In this document: piece by piece, positions 24,578 to 35,520 of the stretch
How the letters are laid out: the number at the start of each line of letters is the position of its first letter
Numbering within the stretch: the stretch's first letter is position 1
Origin: Myotis daubentonii
Taxonomy: Eukaryota > Chordata > Mammalia > Chiroptera > Vespertilionidae
Assembly (NCBI RefSeq): GCF_963259705.1
Contig: NC_081844.1
Span: 104,000,671-104,064,670, forward strand
DNA: 64,000 nucleotides
Direction of reading: 5' to 3'
Made by a program: the position numbers and the translations under genes
The notes under the pieces: generated by a model
What the model was told of the DNA's origin: nothing
What the model saw: the letters and a program-made list of their open reading frames with translations, nothing else
The model's database searches: none

Positions 24578-24790
24578 CAGAGGTTGGCGAACTATGGTCC
24601 ATGGCCAAATCTAAACTGCCACTGTTTTTATAAATAAAGTCTTATTAGAACACAGCCATCCCTATTCATCCACATACTGTCTACGGCTGCTTTATAACAG
24701 CAGAGCTGAGTCGTTGTGATAGAAACAACATGTCCTGCAAGTCTGAAATAGTTACTGTGTGACTCTACAGAAACAGCTTGCCAACACAGC
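24578..24790 (+). mobile_element. ancient non-autonomous hAT element
   Basis: Starts with the TIR-like 'cagaggttggcgaactatgg' and continues 'tttttataaataaagtctta', 'ttagaacacagccatcccta' and 'ctacggctgctttataacag', ending 'acagaaacagcttgccaaca'. A widespread old mammalian hAT family; exact name not certain. A partner in opposite orientation lies at 26202. Confidence 0.8.
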
Positions 24791-25699
24791 CTGCCCAGAG
24801 AGGACCCGGGGTGGCTCATGCTCACAGGGACCACCGTGGGGTGGAGAGAGACAGCAAGGGATAGCTGCTTCCCTACCGCCGGATCCAAGAGATGAAGTCT
24901 GACAGTCATCTCTGTTGCTTTGAAACCTTATTTCCTTGTGTCTGCCAAGTGCTCCAAACCAGGGCACACCCTTGTTCCAAACCAGAGCCCGCGTCTGCAG
25001 TTTCCTCTTGTACATTGTGCAACTACTGCTCATCCCGGGAAGCACTTTTAAGTTCTCCAACTGGGTGGATTTCCTCATGTTAAAAATATGAATGCAGAGT
25101 CGTCTCACCCCAAACCACATCTGACTGGCACTTTTACATGTTATAACAACTGTTTTAGAAACGGGCCTTTTTTTCTCCTAAAGCTAAACACCACATCTAG
25201 CCGGTTTTATGAAGCTCTGAGAAGCAGAGCCAGTTCTCTGGTCCCCTAGTGCTAGAACATAATGTAAAGACTTCGCAAGACCCAAGGGGGTGGGATTGAG
25301 AAGAGTAAGCCTCCACCGCTAGTCTGGCAGGCCAGATGGACCCCAAGCTCTGTCCAGCCTCATTGTAAATATCCATGACCTTCCCACCTGCTGCCTCTCT
25401 CGAGTGTCCCAGTGTGACAACAGGTGTAAGGCTTTAAGTCCCCTTCAGGACCTCTACTGTAAAAAAGGACTTCCCTCTGTGCTAACTGCCCGCTTCTCCT
25501 CCCCAGTCCTCACCTTCTCCTGCCTTCCATAGGCCACACTAGCCACTCAGTGACATCAGTACCTTCCCAGCCCCCACTGTTTTGCTCTTGCGGTCCCTCT
25601 TCTTGGCAACGTGTTTCTATCCCAGGGCTCCACCTATTGGAATCATGTCCATCCCTCAATGCTCTGCCCAAGAGTCTTACGTTTTATATACAACACTTC
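24791..25699. other. unannotated sequence, possible L2 trace
   Basis: 25480-25680 has the C/T-rich character of L2 but too little matching order to call it. No exon recognised. Confidence 0.4.
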
Positions 25700-26190
25700 C
25701 TAAATCAATTTTAATTAAACAAGAAATACATGAATGCATTCTCCCAGTCATAATGTAGAGCATTATGGATAGGGCTGAAATCTCTATTGACAAAAACCTC
25801 CAAGCTCCATTCTTCCTCAAAGGTGAGCAATAGTATCCATTTGTTGCATGTTTTCCCAGAGTCCTTTCTATGCATTTGCATATTCACATATGAACGAGTA
25901 GGAAGTATACAATATGTTTTGCATGTTTTACACAAATGGTTAACACCCTTGGTTTTTTTCACTCAACAATCCCTACTGGAGACTTTTCCACATGACGTAT
26001 CTATAAAACTCAATAGGGTAGCGGGTATTCTTTTAATCTGCCATAGTATGAGCCCCAGCATTTCTCCTCTGATTGACAGACTGTTCCCAGGTATTTGACA
26101 GGGAAATGATGATGTTATAAACATCCTTGTCTATGCCTCCTGTGCACTTGCGAGTGTCTCCAGGGGAGATATGTTATTTATTGTTTTCTA
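25700..26190 (-). mobile_element. old L1 3' region fragment
   Basis: 'ttttttcactcaacaatccc', 'tggagacttttccacatgac', 'gttataaacatccttgtcta' and 'gcacttgcgagtgtctccag' read as the reverse complement of an old L1M 3' region. Strongly diverged. Confidence 0.6.
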
Positions 26191-26201
26191 ATTGTTTACA
26201 G

Positions 26202-26430
26202 CAGAGGTTGGCAAATGTTCCTCTGTAAAGGGCCAGCTAGTAAATATTACAGGCTCTGCAGGCCAACAGTTCCTGTCACAACCACTCAACTTTTGCACTG
26301 GTGTTTTGAAATCAGCCATAAACAATACGTAATGGAATGGGTGTGGCTGTGTCCTAATAAAATTTATTTACAAAAGCAGCTAGGGGGAAGGATTTGGCTC
26401 ACAGGCCATGGATGCTGTACTTTGCTTTAG
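26202..26430 (-). mobile_element. ancient non-autonomous hAT element (partner of 24578)
   Basis: Same family as the 24578 element, opposite orientation: 'cagaggttggcaaatgttcc', 'gtaaagggccagctagtaaa', 'taaacaatacgtaatggaat', 'gtggctgtgtcctaataaaa' and 'ggatttggctcacaggccat'. It interrupts or abuts the L1 remnant. Confidence 0.82.
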
Positions 26431-26489
26431 AGCTTACCTTTCAACTAGAACACTGGTGCTTTATGGCTCTTTCTAGACACCAAAGCACC

Positions 26490-26705
26490 AATGGTTCCTA
26501 ACATTTACTGAGCCCCTTAGATGTATCATGCCCATTGCTATCTGTTTTGCCTATATTATCCCATTTAACCCATGAAGTAGCAGAATCACTGAAGCTCAGG
26601 GATATTAAATAATTCTTTAAGGTCACAAAGCTGGTAACTGATGGAGCCAGCCTTGCTATCCAGGCAGCACGGCCCCAGAGTTCACGTGCTTAAACTACTG
26701 TGACA
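26490..26705 (-). repeat. MIR SINE
   Basis: 'ctaacatttactgagcccct', 'tattatcccatttaacccat', 'gaagctcagggatattaaat' and 'aaggtcacaaagctggtaac' occur in reverse MIR order. Confidence 0.85.
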
Positions 26706-27059
26706 CAGAAATGCAAGTCACAGATGGCTTGGGCAACTGGGAATCTGGTGGTTCTGGTGGACCATTTCCCCAGGAACATGCACATACATTTTGCCTACAG
26801 TTTCAGGCCATTCAGAGAGCTCCCAAATGGCACCCATGAACCTCAGGTTAGGATTCCTTATAGGACCCAGTGTGCCAGCATCCATCCAGTGCTGATCACC
26901 CCGCCCCCTCCCGCCTGCTCTACCAGCAGCAGGCACCCCTGAGCCACTGTAACTCTTAGCTCCCTCTCTGCATAGAGATCCTTGCTTTTCTTCCACACTT
27001 GGTCCATTAAGTTTGAGAAGTGGCCATAAAACTGGCCTGTGGTTCACCCACTAAAGGAT

Positions 27060-27235
27060 GAAAGGAGGATGGGTGGATGAATAGAGGGCTGAGTAGGTGG
27101 ATGGGAAGGAGGGAGGGCCAGGTAGAAGGGAGGAAAAGGGAAGGAGGGAGGGAGGGGGAAGAAGAAAAGAAGGGAAGGAGGAAGTGAGGGAGGGAGGGAG
27201 AAGGGGAGGGTGAGAGAAGGGAAAAAAAGAATCCA
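27060..27235. repeat. polypurine GGA/GAAG tract
   Basis: About 175 bp almost purely purine on the plus strand, with GGAGGGAGGG and GAAGAAAAGAAGG blocks after an initial (GGAT)-like part. A simple-repeat derived tract capable of triplex or G4 structure. Confidence 0.9.
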
Positions 27236-29119
27236 TTGTTAAATGTATATGCCCTTTTTAAATGTTTTCTCCTTATTATTGAAAGTATTACAGATGTCCC
27301 TCTTTTTCCCCATCGACAGTCTCCCCCCACCCCACCCACACACTTTATTCAACACTTCTTGAGAACTGCTATATATGCCCTTGGCAAATAGTATTTCCCT
27401 ATTTCCGCATGTGCTTTCATTTCTTAGGGACAGGGGACAGATTAAGACTATCAAGGGCAGGCTACCAGGGAAATGCTCATTCTGCAAGAAAAGCAGTTAC
27501 GGGACACTGTGCCCTTAGCCGCCACGGGCAGTTCTGGCCACAGGCGTCCTTGGGGAAGCAGGCGGAGCGCAGCAGCAGGGGCGCTGTTTGCCCTTGGTGT
27601 CTTGTAGTTGGCTCTGGAGCCCCCAAAGGTCCCCAGTGCTGGTTCTCCTCTGCCCTTTGTTAGGTCCAAACCCAGATCCCCAAGCGCAACTTGGAGAATG
27701 AAGTGCATTTTCCACGCCGTCTCTGCCAACTGGAAAGCTAGACCTGCCAAGGCCTGAGCTGTTAAAAATATAAGTGGGGAAACCCCAAGGGCCCGAATGA
27801 GGGGCCATTCAAAATGTTCTCCTCCTTTCTAAATTTTTTAATATACTTGACAAGCGCTTACTCCCAGTTTGGGGAAAACCTGTCAGAAGAGATGCCCAGA
27901 GCAGAGCAAACCTCTGACTCTGGGCAAGCTGCCCGCCCCTTCCCGATGGTTATCACGGGGCCCAGCTTGGTTTTATTTCTTTTGGAGAGCTGGTTCCTCC
28001 TCACACATGGTGTCTCATGGCTTAGGGTTCATTTTCAGTCACAAATTACTCCAGGAAGAACTTCCCTTCCCACGGAGCCAAGTGACCAAGTGTCTTTCCT
28101 TGTACAAAAAGAACCTCATCTTTTTTAATGTGGGGTAGCCCTTTCCCAAATCACCCCCATGGTGCACACTCCCCCTGCACATGCAACAATCTTAGGCACC
28201 GTTTGGCCTGAGTGTGAATCCATTCATTGTAGATGCAGAAGGTTTTTCTCTCCTGAGCCAGAGACTTAGGAGAGACAATTTTAATGACATAAAGCAGACT
28301 ATGAAGAAATGCTGACGGGCACAGAGCACTCCATCAGCCAGTGGATTCTCCACCTATGATTCCACACCTCCCATGATTCCCGTTTTTGATATGTTCCGTT
28401 CTGATAACCCAGGCAGAGAGATGCTGCATACAGTTTGGTAGACGTGAAACAGCTCAGCAAGCAAACAGCAGCAAAAGTGGGTGAAACTGACGCGCCCACC
28501 TACGCATGCGTCAACGATAAAAGAGTTGCATGTGACGGCCACTCCGCTGCACAGGCTCATTACAATGGGGCAACTGTTCCGGCACAAGAAGCAGGACTCA
28601 CATGGTCCCAACCTGTCTACTCTTTTCCCTCTCACAGGAGCATTTTCTGAGAAGCCAGAGGAATTCTGCTGATTACATCTCCAGCTTGGCCACATGCCAG
28701 GGGGTGGGAGGGTCGCACCTGGGCAGCAGGAAAAGGCCAGAGCACTGAGCTCGGATGCCTGCCCTCTCCTAGCAGCCGAAGCTCAGGGCCCACTCTCAGG
28801 AGCTGGTGAAGGTTTCACAAATTGGCCGCCTCTGCTTGACCGACTCTAGGATGGCTTGAAGACTTAAGCAAGCATCTTCTCCCAACTCCCCGCACCCCCA
28901 TCTCCCAGTCTTTTGCCATCTCACCTTCTGACTACCTTTCCTTGTTTCTGGAATTCTCTGATCAACATGGAATGTGCCTCTGAGGCTACAGTTTGTTTGT
29001 ACAAAGTAGGTGATTTATAGATGCAGCAGCCCCAGAGACAGTGGCCTCCACATAACCTGGCGGGGAGGAATGACTCAGGATACTATGGGCCCCACTCTGT
29101 TCTTATCCTCATGCTTGTA
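27236..29119. other. unannotated sequence with CpG/ACG-rich patch
   Basis: Unique sequence. At 28488-28560 several CpGs cluster around 'acctacgcatgcgtcaacga', unusual for the surrounding composition. It includes an NRF1-like/CRE-like arrangement. No exon identified. Confidence 0.45.
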
Positions 29120-29558
29120 TGTGATAGTTATTTTTGTGTCAACCTGACTGGCCATGGGTACCCAGATGAAACATTATTTCTGAGGGGGGGTGTTTCCAGA
29201 TAAGATTAGCATTTGAATCCAGGGGCTCAGTAAAGTGGATTGCCCTCTCCAGCATGGGTGGGTACCATCCAACCTATTGAGGGCTTGAATAGAACAAAAG
29301 GTGGAGGAAGGAGGAATGGGCCTGTTTCTGCCTCACTGATGGAGGTGGGACATTTCATCTCATCTTGTCCTGCCCTCAGGTTCTCAGGCCACTAGTCATT
29401 GACATCATTGGTTCCCCTGGGTCTCCAGCATGCAGATGGCAGGTCATGGGACTTCCGGGCCTCTGTAAGTGTGCGAGCCGATTCCTTATAACAAATCATT
29501 ACCTTTCTTCCCCTGCCCCTGTTCTGCTTCTATGGAGAACCTTGACTAAAACTCTCGT
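29120..29558 (+). repeat. ancient LTR-like repeat (TGTGATAGTTA type)
   Basis: Begins 'tgtgatagttatttttgtgt' and continues 'aacctgactggccatgggta', 'gataagattagcatttgaat', 'attgagggcttgaatagaac', 'gggtctccagcatgcagatg' and 'atggagaaccttgactaaaa'. A common old mammalian element of about 450-500 bp. An opposite-strand copy sits at 32577. Confidence 0.82.
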
Positions 29559-29679
29559 ACGACTTATTCATCATCCATTCAATCATTTGTCATTTCTTAG
29601 TTCAATCAATTCTTCCCTCCCCCAGGTGTTCTCCCTTACCTGTGCACTTACTACACCCTGGGGGTATACACATAATAAT

Positions 29680-29890
29680 AATTAGCATATGCCAAGCCCC
29701 TACTGTGTACCCTCCACAAGGCTGAATGCTTTTTGAACACTATGCCAGTTTATCCTCCTAAACACATTTTGGTGAGATATGCTTATTAGCCCGGTTTTAC
29801 AGATGTAGAAACTGACCCTCTACGTGGGTCGCACAGCTACAAAGTGCTGAAGCTGGGGTTTAAACCCAGGCAGTCTGACTCCACAGCCCA
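29680..29890 (-). repeat. MIR SINE
   Basis: 'cccctactgtgtaccctcca', 'cccggttttacagatgtaga', 'gtcgcacagctacaaagtgc' and 'gggtttaaacccaggcagtc' in reverse MIR order. Confidence 0.88.
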
Positions 29891-30564
29891 TCCTCGCCCT
29901 AACCATGACAATGGCCTGCCGCACAACCTTGTCTCAACCTCAGGGCAGTGGGCACGGTGGCCGGGTAGTGTGGAGGCTGAGATATGTGTGACAAACGCTC
30001 TGTAGGGGCAAGTGTTCTGGAGGGGCTCCTATCCCTGCCTGAAGGGAAGGAAGGAAGGACTCGAAGGGAAGGGGAGGAAGGAGAGGACTAAGGTGGGCCC
30101 TGAAGGCCAGTAGGCATTTGGCAGCAGGGAGAGGCAGGTCCAGATGCACGTGCTGGGTTCAGCTGGACGAAGGCTGCCTGACCAGGAGCCACATCCCCTG
30201 CCCTGGGAAGCAGATGCCGGGGAGATGACTGGCCTTTGGCCTGGAACATCCTCCTCTGTTTCGCCTCCACTTACCTAATCACACTGTCAAATTCTCCTCT
30301 GCACTGCGGATGCTCAGCTGCAGTGATAACGGAGTAGAGTGCGCTGGCCATAGAAGCAGGGGTGGCCGGCCTGGAGTATAGCCAGCAGAGGGCGGCATCC
30401 AGAACAAAGCAAGAAGAGACCAGGAAGGATGCAAATGTGAATCCTCCTGGGTCCAAGGGACAAAGATAAACACCACAGGTGGGGCAGCGGGGAGAGGGCA
30501 GCAAACACTGTGGACTTAACCACTGGGTGTAGTCTTGGCAGGAGCACATGAGCTTTGAAGGCTC
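29891..30564. other. unannotated sequence
   Basis: A GGAAGGAA purine patch lies at 30041-30090. No exon or repeat family otherwise. Confidence 0.5.
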
Positions 30565-30690
30565 ATCCCTTCAAAGTAGGTGAGCCTCAGTTTACCTATT
30601 AGTCAAATGGGGAATAAGATGCCCACTTCACGGGGTTGGTATAGGCATAAAGGAAAGGGTGGCAAGAAAGTGCTTTGTAAGTGAAGACAG
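30565..30690 (+). repeat. MIR SINE fragment
   Basis: 'gagcctcagtttacctatta', 'gtcaaatggggaataagatg' and 'agaaagtgctttgtaagtg' match the forward MIR 3' half. Confidence 0.78.
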
Positions 30691-31699
30691 GAAGGTGCTC
30701 TACAGTGTAAGGGAGTCCAGAATATGGGCTATGTTCTCCACTAGGCAGGAGAGTAATGGTATCTCAACAAATGGTGTGTGAGGCCCCTTTCAAGGCTGAG
30801 GGTGGGGAGAATAGGGAGACAAAGGCCAACAAGTCTTTCGACCTTCCTCATGACCATCTGCCTTTGAGCGTCTATCCATGAGCCGTGGTGGGGGCAAAGA
30901 CTGGAGCCAACACTAAGGCCTCCCATCTCCCAGTGCTCCTTGGCTAAGTCCAGGCACCTCCACCCTCTCCAATGGGCCTTGGGACACCTCAGGGTTGAAG
31001 ACCAGGGTGACTCAGCAGTGTTCACCATGTTCCTTGGAGGATGACAAGCTGACACAGGGAAATCCCACTTATGGAGGAAGCCTGCTGGCAAGAACATGCT
31101 AGTTGCTGCCTCTCTAAATGCCCTCCTGTTTTATAAACAAACAGCCCAGCGTGGGAGCCAGAGTGAAAGTTGACAATTGGAGGCCTCCTCCCTGGGGCTC
31201 ATCCTGGCTAACTGGTTTTGATTTCTGTTTGTTTGGACAAAGGAAAAGTTAATATTGAGCATTCAGTCTCATTCCGAGTCCTGTGCATGTCTGAAATTAT
31301 TGTTTTCAATTTGATGGTCTTAGGGAGTAAAGGAAATCTGGTTGCCGCCTTCCAAGAAGAAAGCCGTGAACAGGATCAGCAGGGGGAAGAAGACCTGTGA
31401 TTTGCTGCACAATATTTCATACAGAAGCACAGCAACAACCTCCCCAAGGTCATTACTGAGCTCTTGCATGGTCCCTCTTCACAGGATAGAACCTGGGCAA
31501 AATCATGAGGCCAGTGAAGTTTGTTTTAATGCCCTAGTGCCCTCCACACCTCCTACCATGAAAACCTGCTCTTGGGGAAAGTCCCTGAACTCACTCACAT
31601 TGAAGTGTGATAGAGATTAAATTCTTATCCCACATACACTATATAGGGACCCAAGCTTTAGCTACTTGAAAGGAAATTTTAGACTTCCAGATCTGCCTT
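30691..31699. other. unannotated sequence
   Basis: A minus-strand 118-codon frame (30741-31097) shows no domain. An AT-rich unique patch at 31215-31330 could be constrained. Nothing firmer. Confidence 0.45.
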
Positions 31700-32290
31700 G
31701 GAGATTCCTTGTCACCTGGCCTTGCCTCCCCTCTCAATCCATTCTCCACAGCACAGCTGGAGAGATCTTCCTAAAGTGGAAACATAAGTCATTTCTCTGC
31801 TAAAAAATAAAAAACCAAAAAAACAAAACAAAACAAAAAACCCCAATGGTCTTGAATCATTTTCAAGAAAAATGGTCCTGATGATCCTGCCACTCCTTAT
31901 GTCTCTGGCCTCAATATCTGAGAGCCACCATGTGCCGCAGCTATGGGAAACAGTTCTCTCACCAATCTGCTCTGCTTAACACAGGACCTTTCTTTGCCCA
32001 AGCGATTCCCTCTGCTTAGAGGATCTTTCATCTTCTTCTCCACCTGTCTAACCTTGTATGCAACCTTCAATACTCAGCTTCAAGTGGCCTTCTTTGCCAT
32101 CCTCACTATCCCAGCCTCAATAACCCCAGAGAACCTGCCTTTCCTCTGTCCTAGCACTTACTACGCAGGACTTGGCTTTTCCACCTACACACTCGTCTTC
32201 TCCAATAGATGGCGAGCTCCTTAAATGAAGCAACCCATGTCTTATTCACGTTGACCTTGCCTCCGACAGTGACTCTTAACTACATGAATG
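31700..32290 (+). mobile_element. L2 LINE 3' fragment with A-rich interruption
   Basis: 'agagatcttcctaaagtgga', 'cttatgtctctggcctcaat', 'ggacctttctttgcccaagc', 'gattccctctgcttagagga', 'tcagcttcaagtggccttct' and 'gatggcgagctccttaaatg' give the L2 3' end in order. An (AAAAC)-like A-rich tract at 31801-31842 interrupts it. Open frames here are translated L2 remnants, not genes. Confidence 0.82.
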
Positions 32291-32576
32291 AATCCTGTAT
32301 TCTGGAGAGCAGCCAACTTTCCCAGTATCCCTCGGAATTTTTCTCCATTGTCTACACGGAACTGGCTGTAAAGGGGAATATATGTGTTGGGGTGGGGTAA
32401 AACTGGAGATTACATGCCCTGTCTGATGGGGACAGTTAAAATCACCTCCAGTCAATTTGAGAATATTGCTGCCAAATCTTCAGACATTTGGATAAAATAT
32501 GAAAATATGTAGACAATCATACATATATGTGCCTACACATATATACACACTCACACGAAATTTGGCCCACAGGTCA

Positions 32577-32690
32577 TGTATTAGTCAGGGTTCTCCAGAG
32601 AAACAGAACCAATAGGAGATGATATACAATATGTATATTATTATGTGTGTTTAATAATATACTCACATATTTAGACACACATGTATCACT

Positions 32691-32721
<31 letters not shown>

Positions 32722-33075
32722 ATACACACACATTTATTATATGTAGGCTGGCAAGTCCAAAATCTGCAGAGCTGATGTCCCAGTTCTAGTCCGCAGGCAG
32801 GCAGGCTGCTAGAGAACCAGGAAGAGTCAATGCTCCAATTCAAAGGCCATCAGACAGGAGAGTTCTCTCTAAGTCAGGGAGGGCCACCCTTTTTGTTCTA
32901 TTCAGGCCTTCAACTGATTGGGTGAGGCCCATCCACATTACAGAGAGCAATCTTCTTTCCTCAGTCTACTGATTTAAATGTAAAACACCCTCACAGAAAC
33001 ACTCAGAATAATTTTTGATCAAATATTTGGGCACCCCCATGGCCAAGTCAAGGTGATAAATAATATTAACCACAC
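32577..33075 (-). repeat. ancient LTR-like repeat, reverse copy of the 29120 family
   Basis: Starts 'tgtattagtcagggttctcc' and 'agagaaacagaaccaatagg', continues 'tttgttctattcaggccttc', 'aatcttctttcctcagtcta' and 'cccccatggccaagtcaagg', and ends 'attaaccacaca'. TG...CA ends suggest LTR origin. It carries a (CA)n expansion. Confidence 0.85.
32690..32732. repeat. (CA)n microsatellite, imperfect
   Basis: About 20 CA units with TA interruptions near the 3' side, expanded inside the LTR-like element. Confidence 0.95.
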
Positions 33076-33189
33076 AGATCACTTCTGTTCCAAATCAGTG
33101 GATTTCAAACGTGTTTTATCTTTCAACCGCTCCCCTCTTTTTCTTCAAATGGAATCTTTTCCACAACTCTAATATGATAATGCCCATGA

Positions 33190-33415
33190 TAATACTAGTA
33201 AATGGTAGCAGTAACATTTTTGAGTGATGATTCGTCCAGGCCTTTTTGCAGAGCGTACATACATCACCTCCCTGACTCTTCATGGCAATCCTGTGAAGCA
33301 GGCACCATTCTTCTCCTCCCCACTGTACAGAGGCGGGAACTGGTGGCAGAGAGCAGGTGGGATAACATGTTCAAAGCCACACAGCTCGTAACCAGGAAGG
33401 CTGCATTTGAGCCCA
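33190..33415 (-). repeat. MIR SINE
   Basis: 'tcatggcaatcctgtgaagc', 'ccactgtacagaggcgggaa', 'atgttcaaagccacacagct' and 'gctgcatttgagcccaagg' in reverse MIR order. Confidence 0.82.
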
Positions 33416-35094
33416 AGGCATGGGATTTCCCCCAGCCTGCTAGGTACAACAGGCAAATCAAGCCTGTGCTAAAAAAGCCGAGGGGCAGCCCTTCCTCCCT
33501 GGACGGGGAGCTCTGAGGAGGGGGTTGAGAAGCCCTGGCTCAGGGGATCCTCAGAGTCTGTGAGGAAAACCAAGCCAAGGATACGTGATCCTGCGGTCCC
33601 CAGCACGGGAAAGGCCGGCTCCGCCTGGCGCGTTCTGAGAGCAAGTGGCTCTCAGTATCCTGAGTCGTCCCTGGGGTCGGTAGCATATGTGGAGAGTGAG
33701 ACCCCTTTCACACTCTGGGCCGTTCGTTTTCCATTGGCAAAACACGGGGATTAAATCACACACCTTCCCCAGGTCCCCTTGCTGAGACTGCGAGACCAGG
33801 CCCTGCCCCCTTTCTAGGCCCCGATGGAGGAGGAATCGCCTGCAGCCAGCAGTGAGGGAGCTTTCTGAAAGCATGGCCAGGTGTCCCCCTCGCACCCCTC
33901 CAGCCAGGGACAGGCCTGCACAGGCCTGGGGCTGGCCATGCTGCCCGGAGGCCTGGACTCCCAGCCTCTGTCACACACCAGCAGCAGGGCAGTAAGACCC
34001 AGGAGGGAGTGAGCATGGCTGGCCCCGCGGCCCACCCTGCGCCCAGAGGGGACCTGCCACTTGCTGCTCGGCCCTGGGCTTTCCTCAGACCGGTGTGTGA
34101 ACTGCGGAGTCACTCCCTAGTACAGCTGGCTACAACTTGTCGGGGATCTTGTTACTCCCGAAGCCAGTTCCAAAAACAATATGAGGCCTGATATATTAAC
34201 CCTGATTAAATTGGCCCACAACATGCTTTTCACTTAATTCACCTATTTTTCTTCTTCTTGCCTCCCCTTCTCAGGGCTCCACCCCTCAAAGCTCAATTTG
34301 GAAATAACCCCACATTTGATCTGAAGGTGGGCCCCCTGCCGAGAGGTGCGCCCCTGAAGCCGTGCCGGCAAGGAGCCAAAGCCCGGGAATCACCTGTCTT
34401 TTGTGCATTTTTACGTCTAAGCCTGGATGAGGGGGAAGGCCCACAGAGCGAATGCACGGGAAATAAAGACGCCTGGGCAGGAAGGCCAGGGCCCAGGACG
34501 CCTCCGCTCGCTCCCTCACATTTTCCCGTTTCCTCCTGTACATTTTCCCTGACATCTCTGCACCGGGTAATTCTGATGAGGTGCTCACCTGTCAAAATGA
34601 AAAGGCTTTCAAAACGAACAGCCGATTTCACACAGGGGCCCTGCTGAATCTGAGCTCAAAGACCTACTGAAGGCGGTGAGGAACTTCGTGTGGCCAAATG
34701 GGCCCACGGTCGGCTTTCTCCGCGGACACTGAGTGCAGGCGGTCATTCCGCCCTGGGCCACGCGTGGAGCCTCAGTGCCTTCTCCTGGTCGTGAGCTTTG
34801 GTGGGTTTCTCTCCTATTTTGGAGGGGGGACCTAAGGAGACCATCTACCCCCTTGTCTGGTCTCCTGGCAACCAGGGTGCCATCTGAGAACCACACAAAG
34901 ATATCACAGGGTGGTGGTCAAAAATCAGCAGCTCCACGGGGAAGTTCCCAGGCAGAAAAGGAAGAAAACCATAGAGTTTTCGAAGGCTGGGCCTGCCCGC
35001 CTGGCAATCCTGTCGGCCCTTCTCAGGGGGGCCCTTCTTGACTGCGGGCGGCATTTTGAAAGCAACACGCACATTTTAATGTCAGGAGAAGAAT
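33416..35094. other. unannotated sequence
   Basis: GC-richer unique sequence with scattered CpGs at 33590-33690 and 34330-34400, below island density. The AT-rich block 34170-34260 ('ctgattaaattggcccacaa') looks enhancer-like. Open frames of 99-129 codons overlap on both strands without domains. Confidence 0.45.
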
Positions 35095-35520
35095 TAGTGT
35101 CTCAGAACAGCCTCAAATATGATCACATGTAATTGTTTTATAGGTGCTGGCACAGGTTCAGGGAAAAATGGGTTTTTAATACCAAATCTTTCTATTTCTC
35201 TTTGTTTCCCTGTGATTTGTGGGCTCTGTGAATGGCAGGTTCCTGGCAGATCCACAATTTCGATTTCCCCTTTGTTTTCTCACGCTCTCGGAGTTCAGGG
35301 TTTCCTTTTTTCTTTTCTTTTTTTTGCTTTCTTTTTCCCCCCATGCATCACAAATGCTGTTTAACAGGGCGGTTTTCTCCCCACCGGAGAGATATCGTTT
35401 GGATAAACCACACATAAATTTAACCTCTCTCCAAAGAATCATTAAGGATTCGAATGCACATGTATGTACCATGCTCACACGGACTGAGGACGCTTTTCTT
35501 TTTCCTTTAAACTAAGGAAC
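35095..35520. promoter_or_regulatory. candidate conserved non-coding element (long)
   Basis: About 425 bp of unique sequence with 'atgtaattgttttataggtg', 'gggtttttaataccaaatct', 'atccacaatttcgatttccc' and 'agaatcattaaggattcgaa', plus retained CpGs and no repeat signature. Mixed homeodomain-like and SOX-like words. Inference from composition; needs alignment. Confidence 0.33.

Noticed and set aside
31943..32224. 93-codon hydrophobic frame as a membrane peptide
   Set aside because: It is the forward translation of L2 3' sequence.
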